NCBI GenBank assembly: GCA_017445315.1
Contig: JAFSUI010000013.1
Coordinates: forward strand, 62,001 to 126,000
Source of the DNA: Bacillota bacterium
GTDB taxonomy: Bacteria; Bacillota; Clostridia; Peptostreptococcales; Anaerovoracaceae
DNA length: 64,000 bases
Direction of reading: 5' to 3'
Shown: piece after piece, positions 7,633 through 16,721 of the stretch
How the letters are laid out: every line of letters begins with the position of its first letter
Numbering within the stretch: the stretch's first letter is position 1
The notes under the pieces: generated by a model
What the model was told of the DNA's origin: nothing
The model's database searches: none
What the model saw: only the letters and a program-made list of their open reading frames with translations
Made by a program: the position numbers and the translations under genes

Positions 7633-10035
7633 TTATTTCACTACAATATTTACCAGCCTCCCGGGCACGGCAATTATTTTTACAATCTCCTTATCTTCTA
7701 CGAGTTCTTTTACTTCAGGAAGATTCATAACATATTCCTCAAGAGCATTCTTATCCATTCCTCCAGGAACATTAATCTTCTCCTTAACCTTTCCGTTAAT
7801 CTGCGCGACAATCTCAACGGTATCAAGTTTAAGCTTTGATTCATCAAAAGTTGGCCACGCAGCATATGCTACAGTTTCCTCTCCTGTGAGAATGCTATAT
7901 AATTCCTCTCCGATATGCGGAGCAAAAGTGCTCAGCATTTTAACGAGAGAAATAACCATACCTTTGTTGACCTTACCGAGTTTGTAAACATCGTTAACAA
8001 AGATCATCATCTGGCTTATGGCTGTATTAAAGTTCAAGGTCTCAATATCTGAAGTAACTTTTTTAACAGTATAGTTATAGCTATAATCCAATTCCGGAGT
8101 CGCTTCTTCTGTAACCATAGCGTCGTCTGTAGCCATACGGAATACGCGGTCAAGCCATTTCTTTGCGCTCGGAATTCCGTCGTCTGACCAAGGAAGTGAT
8201 GCTTCAAGTGGTCCCATGAACATCTCATAAAGCCTTAGTGCGTCTGCACCGTATTCAGAAACAACCTCATCAGGATTTACAACATTTCCTCTGGACTTTG
8301 ACATCTTCTCTCCGTTGGAACCAAGAATCATGCCCTGGTGGAAGAGCTTCTGATATGGCTCTTTTACGGATACAACGCCACAGTCGTATAGAACCTTATG
8401 CCAGAAACGCGAATACAAAAGATGAAGAACTGCGTGCTCCGCACCTCCTACATAGAGGTCAACAGGAAGCCAATGATCCAAAATTTTCTTGTCGGCAAGC
8501 GCTTCGCTATTATGAGGATCCAAATAGCGCATATAATACCAGCATGAACCAGCCCACTGAGGCATCGTATTTGTCTCACGCTTACCTTTTACGCCATCGA
8601 TTTCAACATTAAGCCAATCCTCACAGTGAGCAAGCGGAGATTCCCCGTCACCACTTGGCTTATAATTATCAGTCACAGGTAGCTCAAGCGGTAGGTCTGA
8701 AACATCAACGGTCCTCATTGTTCCATCTTCCATATGAATGATAGGAATCGGCTCACCCCAATAACGCTGTCTTGAGAAGAGCCAGTCTCTTAGCTTATAC
8801 TGAACCTTCTTTCCACCTAGCTTGTTTTCCTCAAGCCAATTTGCCATCTTTTCAATAGCCTCTTGCTTATCGAGTCCATCAAGCCAATCAGAATTGATAT
8901 GAGTGCCGTCACCCGTATAGGCTTCTTCCTCGATGTTTCCTCCTTCAAGAACAGGAATTATCTCAAGTCCAAACTTCTTTGCAAATTCATAGTCACGAGT
9001 ATCGTGTGCAGGAACAGCCATGATTGCACCTGTACCATAGGATGCAAGAACATAGTCGGAAATCCAAATCGGAACTTCCTTATTGTTTACAGGGTTAATA
9101 GCATAAGCGCCCGTAAATATACCTGTCTTATTCTTATTGAGATCTGTTCTTTCAAGATCGGACTTTGTTGCGCATTCCTTTTGATATTGTTCAACCTCGG
9201 CCCTTTTATCTTCCGTGGTAATTTCGGAAACAAAAGGATGCTCCGGCGACATTACGCAGTAAGTTGCACCAAAGAGCGTATCGCAGCGCGTTGTAAATAC
9301 GGTGAACTCTTTATCGTGTCCCTTAACTTTGAATACTACATCTGCACCGATTGATTTTCCAATCCAGTTCTTCTGCATTTCCTTAGTTGATTCAGGCCAA
9401 TCAAGTTCATCAAGATCCGCAAGAAGTTCTTCAGCGTATTCAGTAATCTTGAGAACCCACTGTCTCATATTCTTTCTAACAACAGGAAAGCCACCGACCT
9501 CTGATTTTCCGTCGATTACTTCTTCGTTGGCAAGTACGGCGCCAAGCTCAGGACACCAGTTAACAGGCATCTCCGCAATATAAGCAAGGCCTCTTTCGTA
9601 GAGCTTATGGAATATCCACTGTGTCCACTTGTAATATTCAGGATCGCAGGTTGAAACCTCTCTATCCCAGTCGTAGGAAAATCCGAGAGTCTTAATCTGC
9701 TCTCTAAAATGATCTACGTTTGCATAAGTAAACTCTGCAGGATGATGACCTGTCTTTAATGCATATTGCTCGGCAGGAAGTCCAAAAGCATCAAATCCCA
9801 TTGGATGCATGACGTTAAAGCCTTGCATTCTCTTCATTCTGGAAACTACATCCGTTGCTGTATATCCCTCGGGATGTCCAACGTGAAGACCTTCTCCAGA
9901 TGGATATGGGAACATATCCAGTACATAATACTTCGGCTTTGAAAAATCTGTCGTATCTGTCTTGAATGTTTTATTCTCGTCCCAATACTTCTGCCATTTC
10001 TTTTCTACTGTTTTAAAATCGTATCTTCTTTCCAT
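7633..10035 (-). CDS. leuS: leucyl-tRNA synthetase
   Basis: An 800-residue class Ia synthetase charging tRNA-Leu. The HIGH-type motif reads H-V-G-H-P-E-G-Y near residue 47, an editing (CP1) domain follows with [10 protein letters not shown], and the KMSKS loop appears as [11 protein letters not shown]. It ends with an anticodon-binding domain and a C-terminal domain (I-N-G-K-V-K-E-K). I start it at the ATG at 10035, which has AGGAAG at proper spacing; the frame is open to 10083. It follows rsfS by 8 bp and has no leader of its own, so no T-box is possible. Two tRNA-Leu genes are at 21.8-22.0 kb. Confidence 0.97.
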   Translation of the reverse strand: MERRYDFKTVEKKWQKYWDENKTFKTDTTDFSKPKYYVLDMFPYPSGEGLHVGHPEGYTATDVVSRMKRMQGFNVMHPMGFDAFGLPAEQYALKTGHHPAEFTYANVDHFREQIKTLGFSYDWDREVSTCDPEYYKWTQWIFHKLYERGLAYIAEMPVNWCPELGAVLANEEVIDGKSEVGGFPVVRKNMRQWVLKITEYAEELLADLDELDWPESTKEMQKNWIGKSIGADVVFKVKGHDKEFTVFTTRCDTLFGATYCVMSPEHPFVSEITTEDKRAEVEQYQKECATKSDLERTDLNKNKTGIFTGAYAINPVNNKEVPIWISDYVLASYGTGAIMAVPAHDTRDYEFAKKFGLEIIPVLEGGNIEEEAYTGDGTHINSDWLDGLDKQEAIEKMANWLEENKLGGKKVQYKLRDWLFSRQRYWGEPIPIIHMEDGTMRTVDVSDLPLELPVTDNYKPSGDGESPLAHCEDWLNVEIDGVKGKRETNTMPQWAGSCWYYMRYLDPHNSEALADKKILDHWLPVDLYVGGAEHAVLHLLYSRFWHKVLYDCGVVSVKEPYQKLFHQGMILGSNGEKMSKSRGNVVNPDEVVSEYGADALRLYEMFMGPLEASLPWSDDGIPSAKKWLDRVFRMATDDAMVTEEATPELDYSYNYTVKKVTSDIETLNFNTAISQMMIFVNDVYKLGKVNKGMVISLVKMLSTFAPHIGEELYSILTGEETVAYAAWPTFDESKLKLDTVEIVAQINGKVKEKINVPGGMDKNALEEYVMNLPEVKELVEDKEIVKIIAVPGRLVNIVVK

Positions 10036-10043
10036 CACACTTC

Positions 10044-10391
10044 CTACTCTTCCGTATATCTTGTTATCGGGCAGTCGCCCCAAACCTTTTCAATTGAATA
10101 TTTGTTTCTCGTCTCTTCGTCAAAAATATTAACGATGATATCACCCATGTCTATAAGGACCCAACCCGTACCGTTTTTACCGTCGATACTTCTTGGCTGT
10201 TGTCCCTCTTTGGCAAAGGCATCCTCAACATCATCCGTGAGTGCGGCCACCTGTCTGTTTGATCCTCCTGTTGCAAGAACCAAGAAGTCTGCAAAAGAAG
10301 ATTTCTCGGCGATATCTATTAGCGTGATATCTCTTCCCTTCTTTGCATCCAGTGTTTTAATAGCCAGATCAGCCATTTCTCTACTTGTCAT
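10044..10391 (-). CDS. rsfS: ribosomal silencing factor RsfS
   Basis: A 115-residue protein that binds L14 on the large subunit and blocks subunit joining during starvation. The family features are visible: [24 protein letters not shown], and the C-terminal [22 protein letters not shown] precedes the ATG, inside the end of yqeK whose stop is directly adjacent. The order nadD-yqeK-rsfS is conserved across Firmicutes. Confidence 0.96.
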   Translation of the reverse strand: MTSREMADLAIKTLDAKKGRDITLIDIAEKSSFADFLVLATGGSNRQVAALTDDVEDAFAKEGQQPRSIDGKNGTGWVLIDMGDIIVNIFDEETRNKYSIEKVWGDCPITRYTEE

Positions 10392-11006
10392 TCATTTCTC
10401 CTTTTCTACGGCTTTTAAAAACGAAGCCGCCTCAATCGTATCTCTATCTATCTTATCTATTTCTGTACCAATTTCTTTTAAATGGTTTATGGTCCCTTCA
10501 AGGGACATTAGGCAAGCTTTGTCTATATCCTGATATGCAGCCTTTCTAATTTCTTCAACGCCAGAATACTTTCTGTTTGGCTCAATAGCATCTGCAATAA
10601 AGACTATTTTTTCAAGAAGAGACATATTGCATCTTCCCGTCGTATGAAAGCTAACCGCATTTAGTATCTCTTGATCTTCTATTCCAAGGTCCTCTCTTAG
10701 AAACGCCTCAGCAATCTTTCCATGTGCGAGGTTTGGATTATCAAGATACTTTTCAGGAAGTCCGTAATGCCTTATCAATGAATTGATTTCTTGATTATCC
10801 TTTCCGCGAAAGAAGTCGTGGCATTTTGCGGCAAAGGCAGCTTTTATTTCATCTTCGCCATAATGCCTTGCGAGCTTTATGGCTTCTTCTATTACGTTTT
10901 CCGTATGTATGCGGCGCTTTTCCGAAAGCTCTGTAAAGCACTCTTCGATTCTATTAATTATAGATTCAGCTTCGGATTCGGATTTAAATATATAGCTCGT
11001 TTGCAT
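10392..11006 (-). CDS. yqeK: YqeK-type HD-domain diadenosine tetraphosphatase
   Basis: A 204-residue HD hydrolase. YqeK enzymes of Gram-positive bacteria split Ap4A symmetrically into two ADP, limiting a stress dinucleotide. The HD motif is seen in A-K-C-H-D-F-F, with the other metal ligands in R-I-H-T-E-N-V, N-L-A-H-G-K-I-A-E and the F-H-T-T-G segment. The start at 11006 has GGAGG nine bases upstream and gives a 23-bp overlap with nadD. A longer in-frame start at 11045 would add a Trp/Arg-rich leader without a binding site. The open reading continues straight into the rsfS ribosome binding site. Confidence 0.93.
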   Translation of the reverse strand: MQTSYIFKSESEAESIINRIEECFTELSEKRRIHTENVIEEAIKLARHYGEDEIKAAFAAKCHDFFRGKDNQEINSLIRHYGLPEKYLDNPNLAHGKIAEAFLREDLGIEDQEILNAVSFHTTGRCNMSLLEKIVFIADAIEPNRKYSGVEEIRKAAYQDIDKACLMSLEGTINHLKEIGTEIDKIDRDTIEAASFLKAVEKEK

Positions 11007-11607
11007 AAATATATTCCTCCACCAACGGAGATACAAGGCCGGCAATCGGTTTCTTTGCTATAACCAAATCCCTCACCATTGTGGAACTTATAGGAAGCAT
11101 CGTTTTTTCAAGAAGAACGATTTCCGTTCCATATTTGTCAATAAGTTTCTTGGCGTGATTTACTACCTGATTTCTGTCGTTCGTAGTTCTTAATCCGACA
11201 ACGAAATTACAGATACCGAGCAATTCTTCACCCTTATGCCATGATTCTATCTTCATAAGAGAGTCGCTTCCCATGAGAAAGAATGGTTTATGGTGTTCCT
11301 CATTGAAAATGGCACTTATCGTATCGTAGGTATATGAAATACCTTCTTTGTCGAGCTCGTAGGAAGAAACCGTTAGCCTATCGTCATGCAAGGTCGCAAG
11401 CTCAAGCATTTTATACCTATCGCGGGAATCGGCAATATATCTATCCTGCTTAAACGGTTGAATATATGCAGGCATAAAGACTACTTCATCGAGTTCGGCT
11501 TCAACAAGTGCAGCTTCTGCAACACCAATATGCCCAAGATGCACAGGATCAAAGGTTCCGCCCATTATCCCTATTTTCTTAGTTGCGATTTCCGAAGCTT
11601 TTGTCAT
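10984..11607 (-). CDS. nadD: nicotinate-nucleotide adenylyltransferase
   Basis: A 207-residue nucleotidyltransferase that converts nicotinate mononucleotide plus ATP to deamido-NAD. The G-T-F-D-P-V-H-L-G-H motif at about 17-26 carries the HxGH ATP-binding signature, and I-S-S-T-M-V-R near residue 173 is the second ATP-binding motif. GGAGG stands four bases before the ATG. The start overlaps the aspS stop by one base (TAATG), and the 3' end overlaps yqeK. Confidence 0.96.
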   Translation of the reverse strand: MTKASEIATKKIGIMGGTFDPVHLGHIGVAEAALVEAELDEVVFMPAYIQPFKQDRYIADSRDRYKMLELATLHDDRLTVSSYELDKEGISYTYDTISAIFNEEHHKPFFLMGSDSLMKIESWHKGEELLGICNFVVGLRTTNDRNQVVNHAKKLIDKYGTEIVLLEKTMLPISSTMVRDLVIAKKPIAGLVSPLVEEYIYANELYI

Positions 11608-13409
11608 TATGCCTCCTCGGCATTATCGGTTTCTTTATTCACCATGATATGAAGTTCTTCTAGCTGATCCTGATCTACAGGAGCAGGAGCTCCAGATAAG
11701 AGGCACTGCGCTTTTTGGTTTTTCGGGAATGCAACTACGTTTCTTATATCGAGATCGCCCGTAAGAAGCATAACCAGTCTATCCATACCGTATGCAATTC
11801 CTCCATGTGGCGGTGCGCCGTATTTGAACGCATTTAAGAGGAATCCAAATTTAAGTTCTTGATCCTCCGGAGAAATCTTCATTACGCTGAAGATTCTTTC
11901 CTGAAGGTCGCGCTCATGAATTCTAAGGCTTCCACCACCTGCTTCATATCCGTTTATAACTATATCGTATGCATCAGCCTTTACAGCTGTAGGATTGCTC
12001 TCAAGCATATCTATGTCGGATTCCTTTGGATGCGTGAACGGATGATGCATAGCCTTTAAAGCTCCTGTCTCTTCATCCTGCTCAAACATCGGGAAGTCAA
12101 CAATCCAGAGAAGCTCATATCTATTATCGTCAAGTAATCCGAGAAGGCCCGCAATATGACGTCTAAGGAAGCCAAGAGTATCAAATACAATCTTCGGCTT
12201 ATCAGAAGCTATAAGGATTAAATCTCCTTCCTTTGCGTCAAATACAGATGCAATCTCCAAAAGTTTATCCTGAGAGAAGAATTTATTTACGGAGGACTTT
12301 ATCGGATTTCCTTCTTCATCCTTTTCTAGTCTTATCCAGACAAGTCCCTTTGCTCCGTAATGCTTTGCGTTATCCGTAAGCTTATCTATATCTTTTCTGC
12401 TGAAATGTGCGGAGCCGCCGTCAATACATATTCCGCGAACATCTCCTCCGGAAGTAAGCGCATCTTCAAATACTTTGAACTCCGAACCCTTTACAACGTC
12501 ATTCAGCTTCTTTAATTCAAATCCAAATCTAAGGTCAGGTTTGTCGGAACCATAGCGCTCCATAGCTTCGTCATATGTTAATCTCTTAAGCGGAAGCTCT
12601 ATATCAATACCCTTTATCTCTTTGAAAAGAGTCTTTAGGAAGCCTTCCTGAATCGTAAGAATATCGTCTGTATCAACAAAGGACATTTCGATATCTATCT
12701 GTGTAAACTCAGGTTGTCTATCTGCTCTGAGGTCCTCATCTCTATAGCATCTTGCTATCTGGAAATATCTATCGAATCCGCTTACCATGAGAAGCTGTTT
12801 GAATAGCTGCGGAGACTGCGGAAGCGCATAGAATGTTCCCTCGTTAACACGGCTCGGTACAAGATAGTCGCGAGCGCCTTCAGGTGTAGCCTTTATAAGT
12901 GTCGGCGTCTCAACCTCGGTAAATCCATTCTCGGAGAAATAACGTCTTGTAACCTGCATGGCGTCATGACGAATCTTAAAGATATTTTGCATCTTCTGCT
13001 TTCTAAGATCCAAATATCTATATTTTAGACGAAGATTGTCATCTACATTATCGTCATCCTTTACATAGATTGGAGGTGTCTCCGACTCTGAATATACGAT
13101 TAATTCATGAGCCATTACCTCGATATCTCCTGTAGGAAGATCGGGATTCTTTGAGCTTCTTTCCCTAACCTCACCTTTGACGCCTATAACAAACTCGCTC
13201 TTTATTGATTCCGCAAGGACGAAAAGTTCCTTTTCCGTGGTCTCGTCAAATACAACCTGGGTTATGCCCGTTTTATCTCTTAAATCAATAAATATAAGGC
13301 TTCCAAGGCTCCTCTGTTTGGCAACCCAACCGTTAAGAGCGACCTTTTCTCCGATATTTTCTTTTCTAAGCTCTCCACATTTATGAGTTCTCTTAATAAG
13401 CTTTGACAT
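11607..13409 (-). CDS. aspS: aspartyl-tRNA synthetase
   Basis: A 600-residue class IIb synthetase of the bacterial type: an OB-fold anticodon-binding domain (about 1-105), then the catalytic core with motif 2 F-R/Q-I-A-R-C-Y-R-D-E-D-L-R-A-D-R-Q-P-E-F, a GAD insertion (roughly 290-410), and motif 3 G-M-D-R-L-V-M-L-L. The ATG at 13409 sits six bases from AGAAGGAG; the GTG two codons earlier is less likely. Whether the enzyme is discriminating cannot be told here. The gene follows hisS by 31 bp and overlaps nadD by one base. Confidence 0.97.
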   Translation of the reverse strand: MSKLIKRTHKCGELRKENIGEKVALNGWVAKQRSLGSLIFIDLRDKTGITQVVFDETTEKELFVLAESIKSEFVIGVKGEVRERSSKNPDLPTGDIEVMAHELIVYSESETPPIYVKDDDNVDDNLRLKYRYLDLRKQKMQNIFKIRHDAMQVTRRYFSENGFTEVETPTLIKATPEGARDYLVPSRVNEGTFYALPQSPQLFKQLLMVSGFDRYFQIARCYRDEDLRADRQPEFTQIDIEMSFVDTDDILTIQEGFLKTLFKEIKGIDIELPLKRLTYDEAMERYGSDKPDLRFGFELKKLNDVVKGSEFKVFEDALTSGGDVRGICIDGGSAHFSRKDIDKLTDNAKHYGAKGLVWIRLEKDEEGNPIKSSVNKFFSQDKLLEIASVFDAKEGDLILIASDKPKIVFDTLGFLRRHIAGLLGLLDDNRYELLWIVDFPMFEQDEETGALKAMHHPFTHPKESDIDMLESNPTAVKADAYDIVINGYEAGGGSLRIHERDLQERIFSVMKISPEDQELKFGFLLNAFKYGAPPHGGIAYGMDRLVMLLTGDLDIRNVVAFPKNQKAQCLLSGAPAPVDQDQLEELHIMVNKETDNAEEA

Positions 13410-13440
13410 TTCCACTCCTTCTCGCTTAATATGGCGAATT

Positions 13441-14694
13441 TTATTTGCTAAGTTCTTCGTATAGTTTGCTAAATGGTACAGCTTTCTGCTCGGATATTCT
13501 CATATCGCGAACCTGTGCCTCCCCGTTAAGGATTTCATCGTCACCGATTACGACGGCGTATCTAACACCTAGACGATCTGCGTATTTTAACTGTCCTTTG
13601 ATATTTCTTTCCATCGCATCAATATCAACCTTTAGACCTTTTTGGCGAAGCTCCTTTGTAATTTTAAGAGCGACCTTTCTAGCGTCTTCTCCCATGAACA
13701 CTATAAGTGCATCCATAGAATCGGCCTTTGGTATTTCTACGCCACAGGCGTCCATAAGAAGAAGCAGTCTCTCTATACCTAGACCAAAGCCAACTCCCGG
13801 GACATCCTGTTCTCCGACTTCATACATGAGGTTGTCATATCTTCCGCCACCGCAAACGGTTCCCTGGGCGCCGATTTTGTCAGTAACAAATTCAAAGGCA
13901 GTCTTTGTATAATAATCCAAGCCTCTTACTATGGTTGGATCTATTTCATACTCAATACCAAGCGTATCCAAATTCTCTTTTACTTCCTCAAAAGAAGCCT
14001 TACAATCAGTACAGAGGTAATCCAAAATGCTCGGAGCATTAAGTGCAAGTTCGTGATCCTCAGGTGATTTGCAGTCAATGATACGCATCGGGTTTCTGTC
14101 AAATCTATCCTTGCAATTTTCGCAGAGCTTATCCAGATGTGGTCTGAAATAGTCCTTAAGAGCACTCTTATATTTTTCTCTGCAAGAAGGACATCCGACG
14201 CTGTTAATCTTTAGTTTTAAATTATCGATTCCACATTCCGTAAGAAAATCATTTGCAAATGAAATGATTTCGGCATCGGCAATCATGCTCTCCGCACCAA
14301 AGACTTCTACTCCGAACTGGTGGAACTCCCTAAGACGTCCTGACTGCGGTTTTTCATACCTATAGCATGATGTCTCATAATAAATCTTGGTCGGCTGCGG
14401 ATTGGCATATACCTTGTGTTCCAGAAAAGCGCGTACGACCGATGCTGTTCCCTCAGGTCTAAGCGTAATGCTTCTGTTGCCTAAATCCTGAAATGTGTAC
14501 ATCTCCTTCTGTACGATATCCGTGGTATCGCCAACGCTTCTCGTAAAGAGCTCTGTATGCTCAAAAACAGGTGTCCTTATTTCTGAATACCCGTATTTGT
14601 CAGCTATTTCTCTGAACTTTTTCTCAACATAATGCCATTTATAAATTTGATCCGGCATTATATCCTTAGTTCCCTTTGGTGCTGTTGTAAGCAT
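13441..14694 (-). CDS. hisS: histidyl-tRNA synthetase
   Basis: A 417-residue class IIa synthetase. It begins A-P-K-G-T-K-D-I as the family does, has motif 2 in C-Y-R-Y-E-K-P-Q-S-G-R-L-R-E-F-H-Q-F-G, the histidine-specific motifs R-G-L-D-Y-Y and A-Q-G-T-V-C-G-G-G-R-Y-D, and a C-terminal anticodon domain. The start at 14694 has a GAGGG site; an upstream ATG at 14721 would add nine residues not seen in the family. It overlaps the hemZ 3' end by 29 bp, which suggests coupling. Confidence 0.97.
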   Translation of the reverse strand: MLTTAPKGTKDIMPDQIYKWHYVEKKFREIADKYGYSEIRTPVFEHTELFTRSVGDTTDIVQKEMYTFQDLGNRSITLRPEGTASVVRAFLEHKVYANPQPTKIYYETSCYRYEKPQSGRLREFHQFGVEVFGAESMIADAEIISFANDFLTECGIDNLKLKINSVGCPSCREKYKSALKDYFRPHLDKLCENCKDRFDRNPMRIIDCKSPEDHELALNAPSILDYLCTDCKASFEEVKENLDTLGIEYEIDPTIVRGLDYYTKTAFEFVTDKIGAQGTVCGGGRYDNLMYEVGEQDVPGVGFGLGIERLLLLMDACGVEIPKADSMDALIVFMGEDARKVALKITKELRQKGLKVDIDAMERNIKGQLKYADRLGVRYAVVIGDDEILNGEAQVRDMRISEQKAVPFSKLYEELSK

Positions 14695-16072
14695 TGAACA
14701 CACCCTCTTTCTTTCTATCAAGCATCTCTTCGATGCGGTTAATATATTCGCTGTAATTGGTTACATTGGCGACTCTTTCGAGTCTGTTTTCCTTAGGATA
14801 ATAAACTTTTGAAATTCCACCTGCGCCAAGCGCTATATTGCTCTGATGCTCATCCATTATCCTGATATTGTATAGACCTTCTTTTCCAGGCTTTGAATAG
14901 CCGATATTCTCACAGGCCCCCGCCATATGTTTTTGTCTATATAGATAATATGGTCTGTAATCTTTTGACGTAAGATCCGAAAGCGCATAGGAAACCATCT
15001 TTCTTACGCCATCGGATTGACTCCTGTAAAGTTCGGGATTCTCTTCTATTAGTCGCGACGCTCTCTTTACTGAAAGAGAATGGACTGTTATGTTTTCAGG
15101 ATCCATATCGGAAATAATATTTAAGGATTTAATAAAGTCCTCCGGCGTCTCTTCAGGTAGTCCTGCGATTAAATCCATATTGATAGAATCAAAGCCAATC
15201 TCTCTCGCCTCAAGATATGCCCTTTCGATATCGCTCGGCTTATGAAGGCGTCCGATCAGTTCCATCGTTCTTTCCTTCATGGACTGTGGATTAATGCTGA
15301 TCCTTGTAGCGCCGCCTTCTTTTATCACCGATAATTTTTCTTTATCAATTGTATCGGGGCGTCCGGCCTCTACCGTATATTCCCGGAGCTTAGAGAGGTC
15401 AAAGGTTTTTTCAACGAGTCTCATAAGTTCTTCAAGATCGCTTGAAGAAAGAATTGTTGGTGTTCCTCCTCCAAAATATATGCTCTCGGGGTATAAGCCA
15501 TTTTTGCCTACTTCTTCAGCAACAAAATCGATTTCTCTATTAAGCGCCTCTAAATATTTCTTTATTTCCGAATAATCTTCTTGGTTAGATGCAAATGCGC
15601 AGTATGAGCATCTTGTCGGACAGAATGGAATCCCTATATAAAGCGAGAAACTGTTTTCCTCCGGTCTTCCGCATGACTCTATTTGATAGTCATAGATATC
15701 AAGAATAAGATTTGTCTTCTCGTCGGAAATAAGATAATCTCTTTTTAGTTTTTCCTCGGCTTCTTTTCTACCGAGCTTTTCTCTTAATTCTCCGCCTAGT
15801 TTTACAGGTCTTACGCCGGTCAATATTCCCCAATCGGGAGGATCGATTATGTATTTGGAAAGAGCCTCATAAAGCTCCCTCTTAACCTGATTGACGTCTG
15901 AATTTCCATCTCGGTTAACGGATATTAATACATCGCCATTAATGGAATCTTCAGAAACAGAATCCGCCGAAAAAGAATCGCGAACCTCGTATGCACTCTT
16001 TGGAAGAAACTCGTCTATGAGTTCCTTCAATAAGTCCTTTTTCTCAAAATTATTTACCTGTATCTTGAACAA
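14666..16072 (-). CDS. hemZ: HemZ-type radical SAM protein (coproporphyrinogen III oxidase-like)
   Basis: A 468-residue radical SAM protein with the cluster motif C-P-T-R-C-S-Y-C, followed by Y-F-G-G-G-T-P and E-A-G-R-P-D blocks shared by the HemN superfamily. Family annotation is oxygen-independent coproporphyrinogen dehydrogenase, but many relatives in anaerobes that lack haem synthesis are of uncertain activity. I place the start at a TTG at 16072, giving an N-terminus like Bacillus HemZ, with AGAGG upstream. An ATG at 16141 would add 23 atypical residues. The gene overlaps the upstream hydrolase by 23 bp. The neighbourhood relA-hydrolase-hemZ-hisS is widespread in Clostridia. Confidence 0.88.
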   Translation of the reverse strand: MFKIQVNNFEKKDLLKELIDEFLPKSAYEVRDSFSADSVSEDSINGDVLISVNRDGNSDVNQVKRELYEALSKYIIDPPDWGILTGVRPVKLGGELREKLGRKEAEEKLKRDYLISDEKTNLILDIYDYQIESCGRPEENSFSLYIGIPFCPTRCSYCAFASNQEDYSEIKKYLEALNREIDFVAEEVGKNGLYPESIYFGGGTPTILSSSDLEELMRLVEKTFDLSKLREYTVEAGRPDTIDKEKLSVIKEGGATRISINPQSMKERTMELIGRLHKPSDIERAYLEAREIGFDSINMDLIAGLPEETPEDFIKSLNIISDMDPENITVHSLSVKRASRLIEENPELYRSQSDGVRKMVSYALSDLTSKDYRPYYLYRQKHMAGACENIGYSKPGKEGLYNIRIMDEHQSNIALGAGGISKVYYPKENRLERVANVTNYSEYINRIEEMLDRKKEGVFNAYNSTKGN

Positions 16073-16694
16073 AGGGGTTATACCTCTTCTCGTCTCCAAT
16101 CGTTGTGCTTTCCATATGTCCCGGAAGAACAAGCATATCATCAGGTAATGTGTATAGCTTTTCTCTAATTGATTGGATTAGCGTATCCATATTGCCACCA
16201 TAAAGATCCGTTCTTCCTACAGATAGTCTGAATATGGTGTCGCCACTATAGCAGACCTCGTTTTCTTCTTCCCTTGCGATTATGCACATCCCTCCGGGTG
16301 AATGACCCGGTGTATGCAGAAACTTAAGGCTTGTCTTTCCGACAGTGATCTCATCACCGTCATTCACATAGATATCCGCTCTTACACTTATCTCTTCTCC
16401 ACAGAACATAATTGAAGAATTCAAATTTCCATCAACGAGTAGTTCTTTTTCGTGTATAGATGCTACGATTTTTGATTCCGGATATCTGTTTTTAAAATCT
16501 TCCACTCCTCCGATATGGTCGCAGTGACCATGCGTAAGAATGATATAGTCAAGAATTATTCCTTCATCCTCAATATATTTTGCCATGCTTTCGGCAAAGC
16601 CACCCGGATCCACGATGAATCCGTGCTTTGTTTCATCATGAGAGATATATGTATTTACGGCCAAAGGTCCGGAATATAGTTTTTTGATTATCAT
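16050..16694 (-). CDS. metallo-beta-lactamase fold hydrolase (glyoxalase II-like)
   Basis: A 214-residue MBL-fold enzyme with the metal motif T-H-G-H-C-D-H-I-G-G at 54-63 (H55, H57, D59, H60), then H-T-P-G-H-S-P-G-G, C-Y-S-G-D-T-I-F and L-P-G-H near the C-terminus. These are the features of the YcbL/glyoxalase-II-like group, which hydrolyse thioesters such as S-D-lactoylglutathione. The natural substrate here is unknown. It is 27 bp downstream of relA and has GAGGT at correct spacing before the ATG. Confidence 0.88.
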   Translation of the reverse strand: MIIKKLYSGPLAVNTYISHDETKHGFIVDPGGFAESMAKYIEDEGIILDYIILTHGHCDHIGGVEDFKNRYPESKIVASIHEKELLVDGNLNSSIMFCGEEISVRADIYVNDGDEITVGKTSLKFLHTPGHSPGGMCIIAREEENEVCYSGDTIFRLSVGRTDLYGGNMDTLIQSIREKLYTLPDDMLVLPGHMESTTIGDEKRYNPFVQDTGK

Positions 16695-16721
16695 TTATAC
16701 CTCGTATAACATGTTAAACAG

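Noticed and set aside
7268..7987. Plus-strand 239-codon frame with hydrophobic Leu/Phe-rich translation
   Set aside because: It is the antisense of the Lys-rich tail of RNase J and the end of leuS; AAG/AAA codons read backwards give CTT/TTT, which explains the apparent membrane protein.
7633..16072. T-box leaders for leuS, hisS or aspS
   Set aside because: All three genes are internal to tightly packed operons with gaps of 31 bp or less, leaving no room for a T-box.
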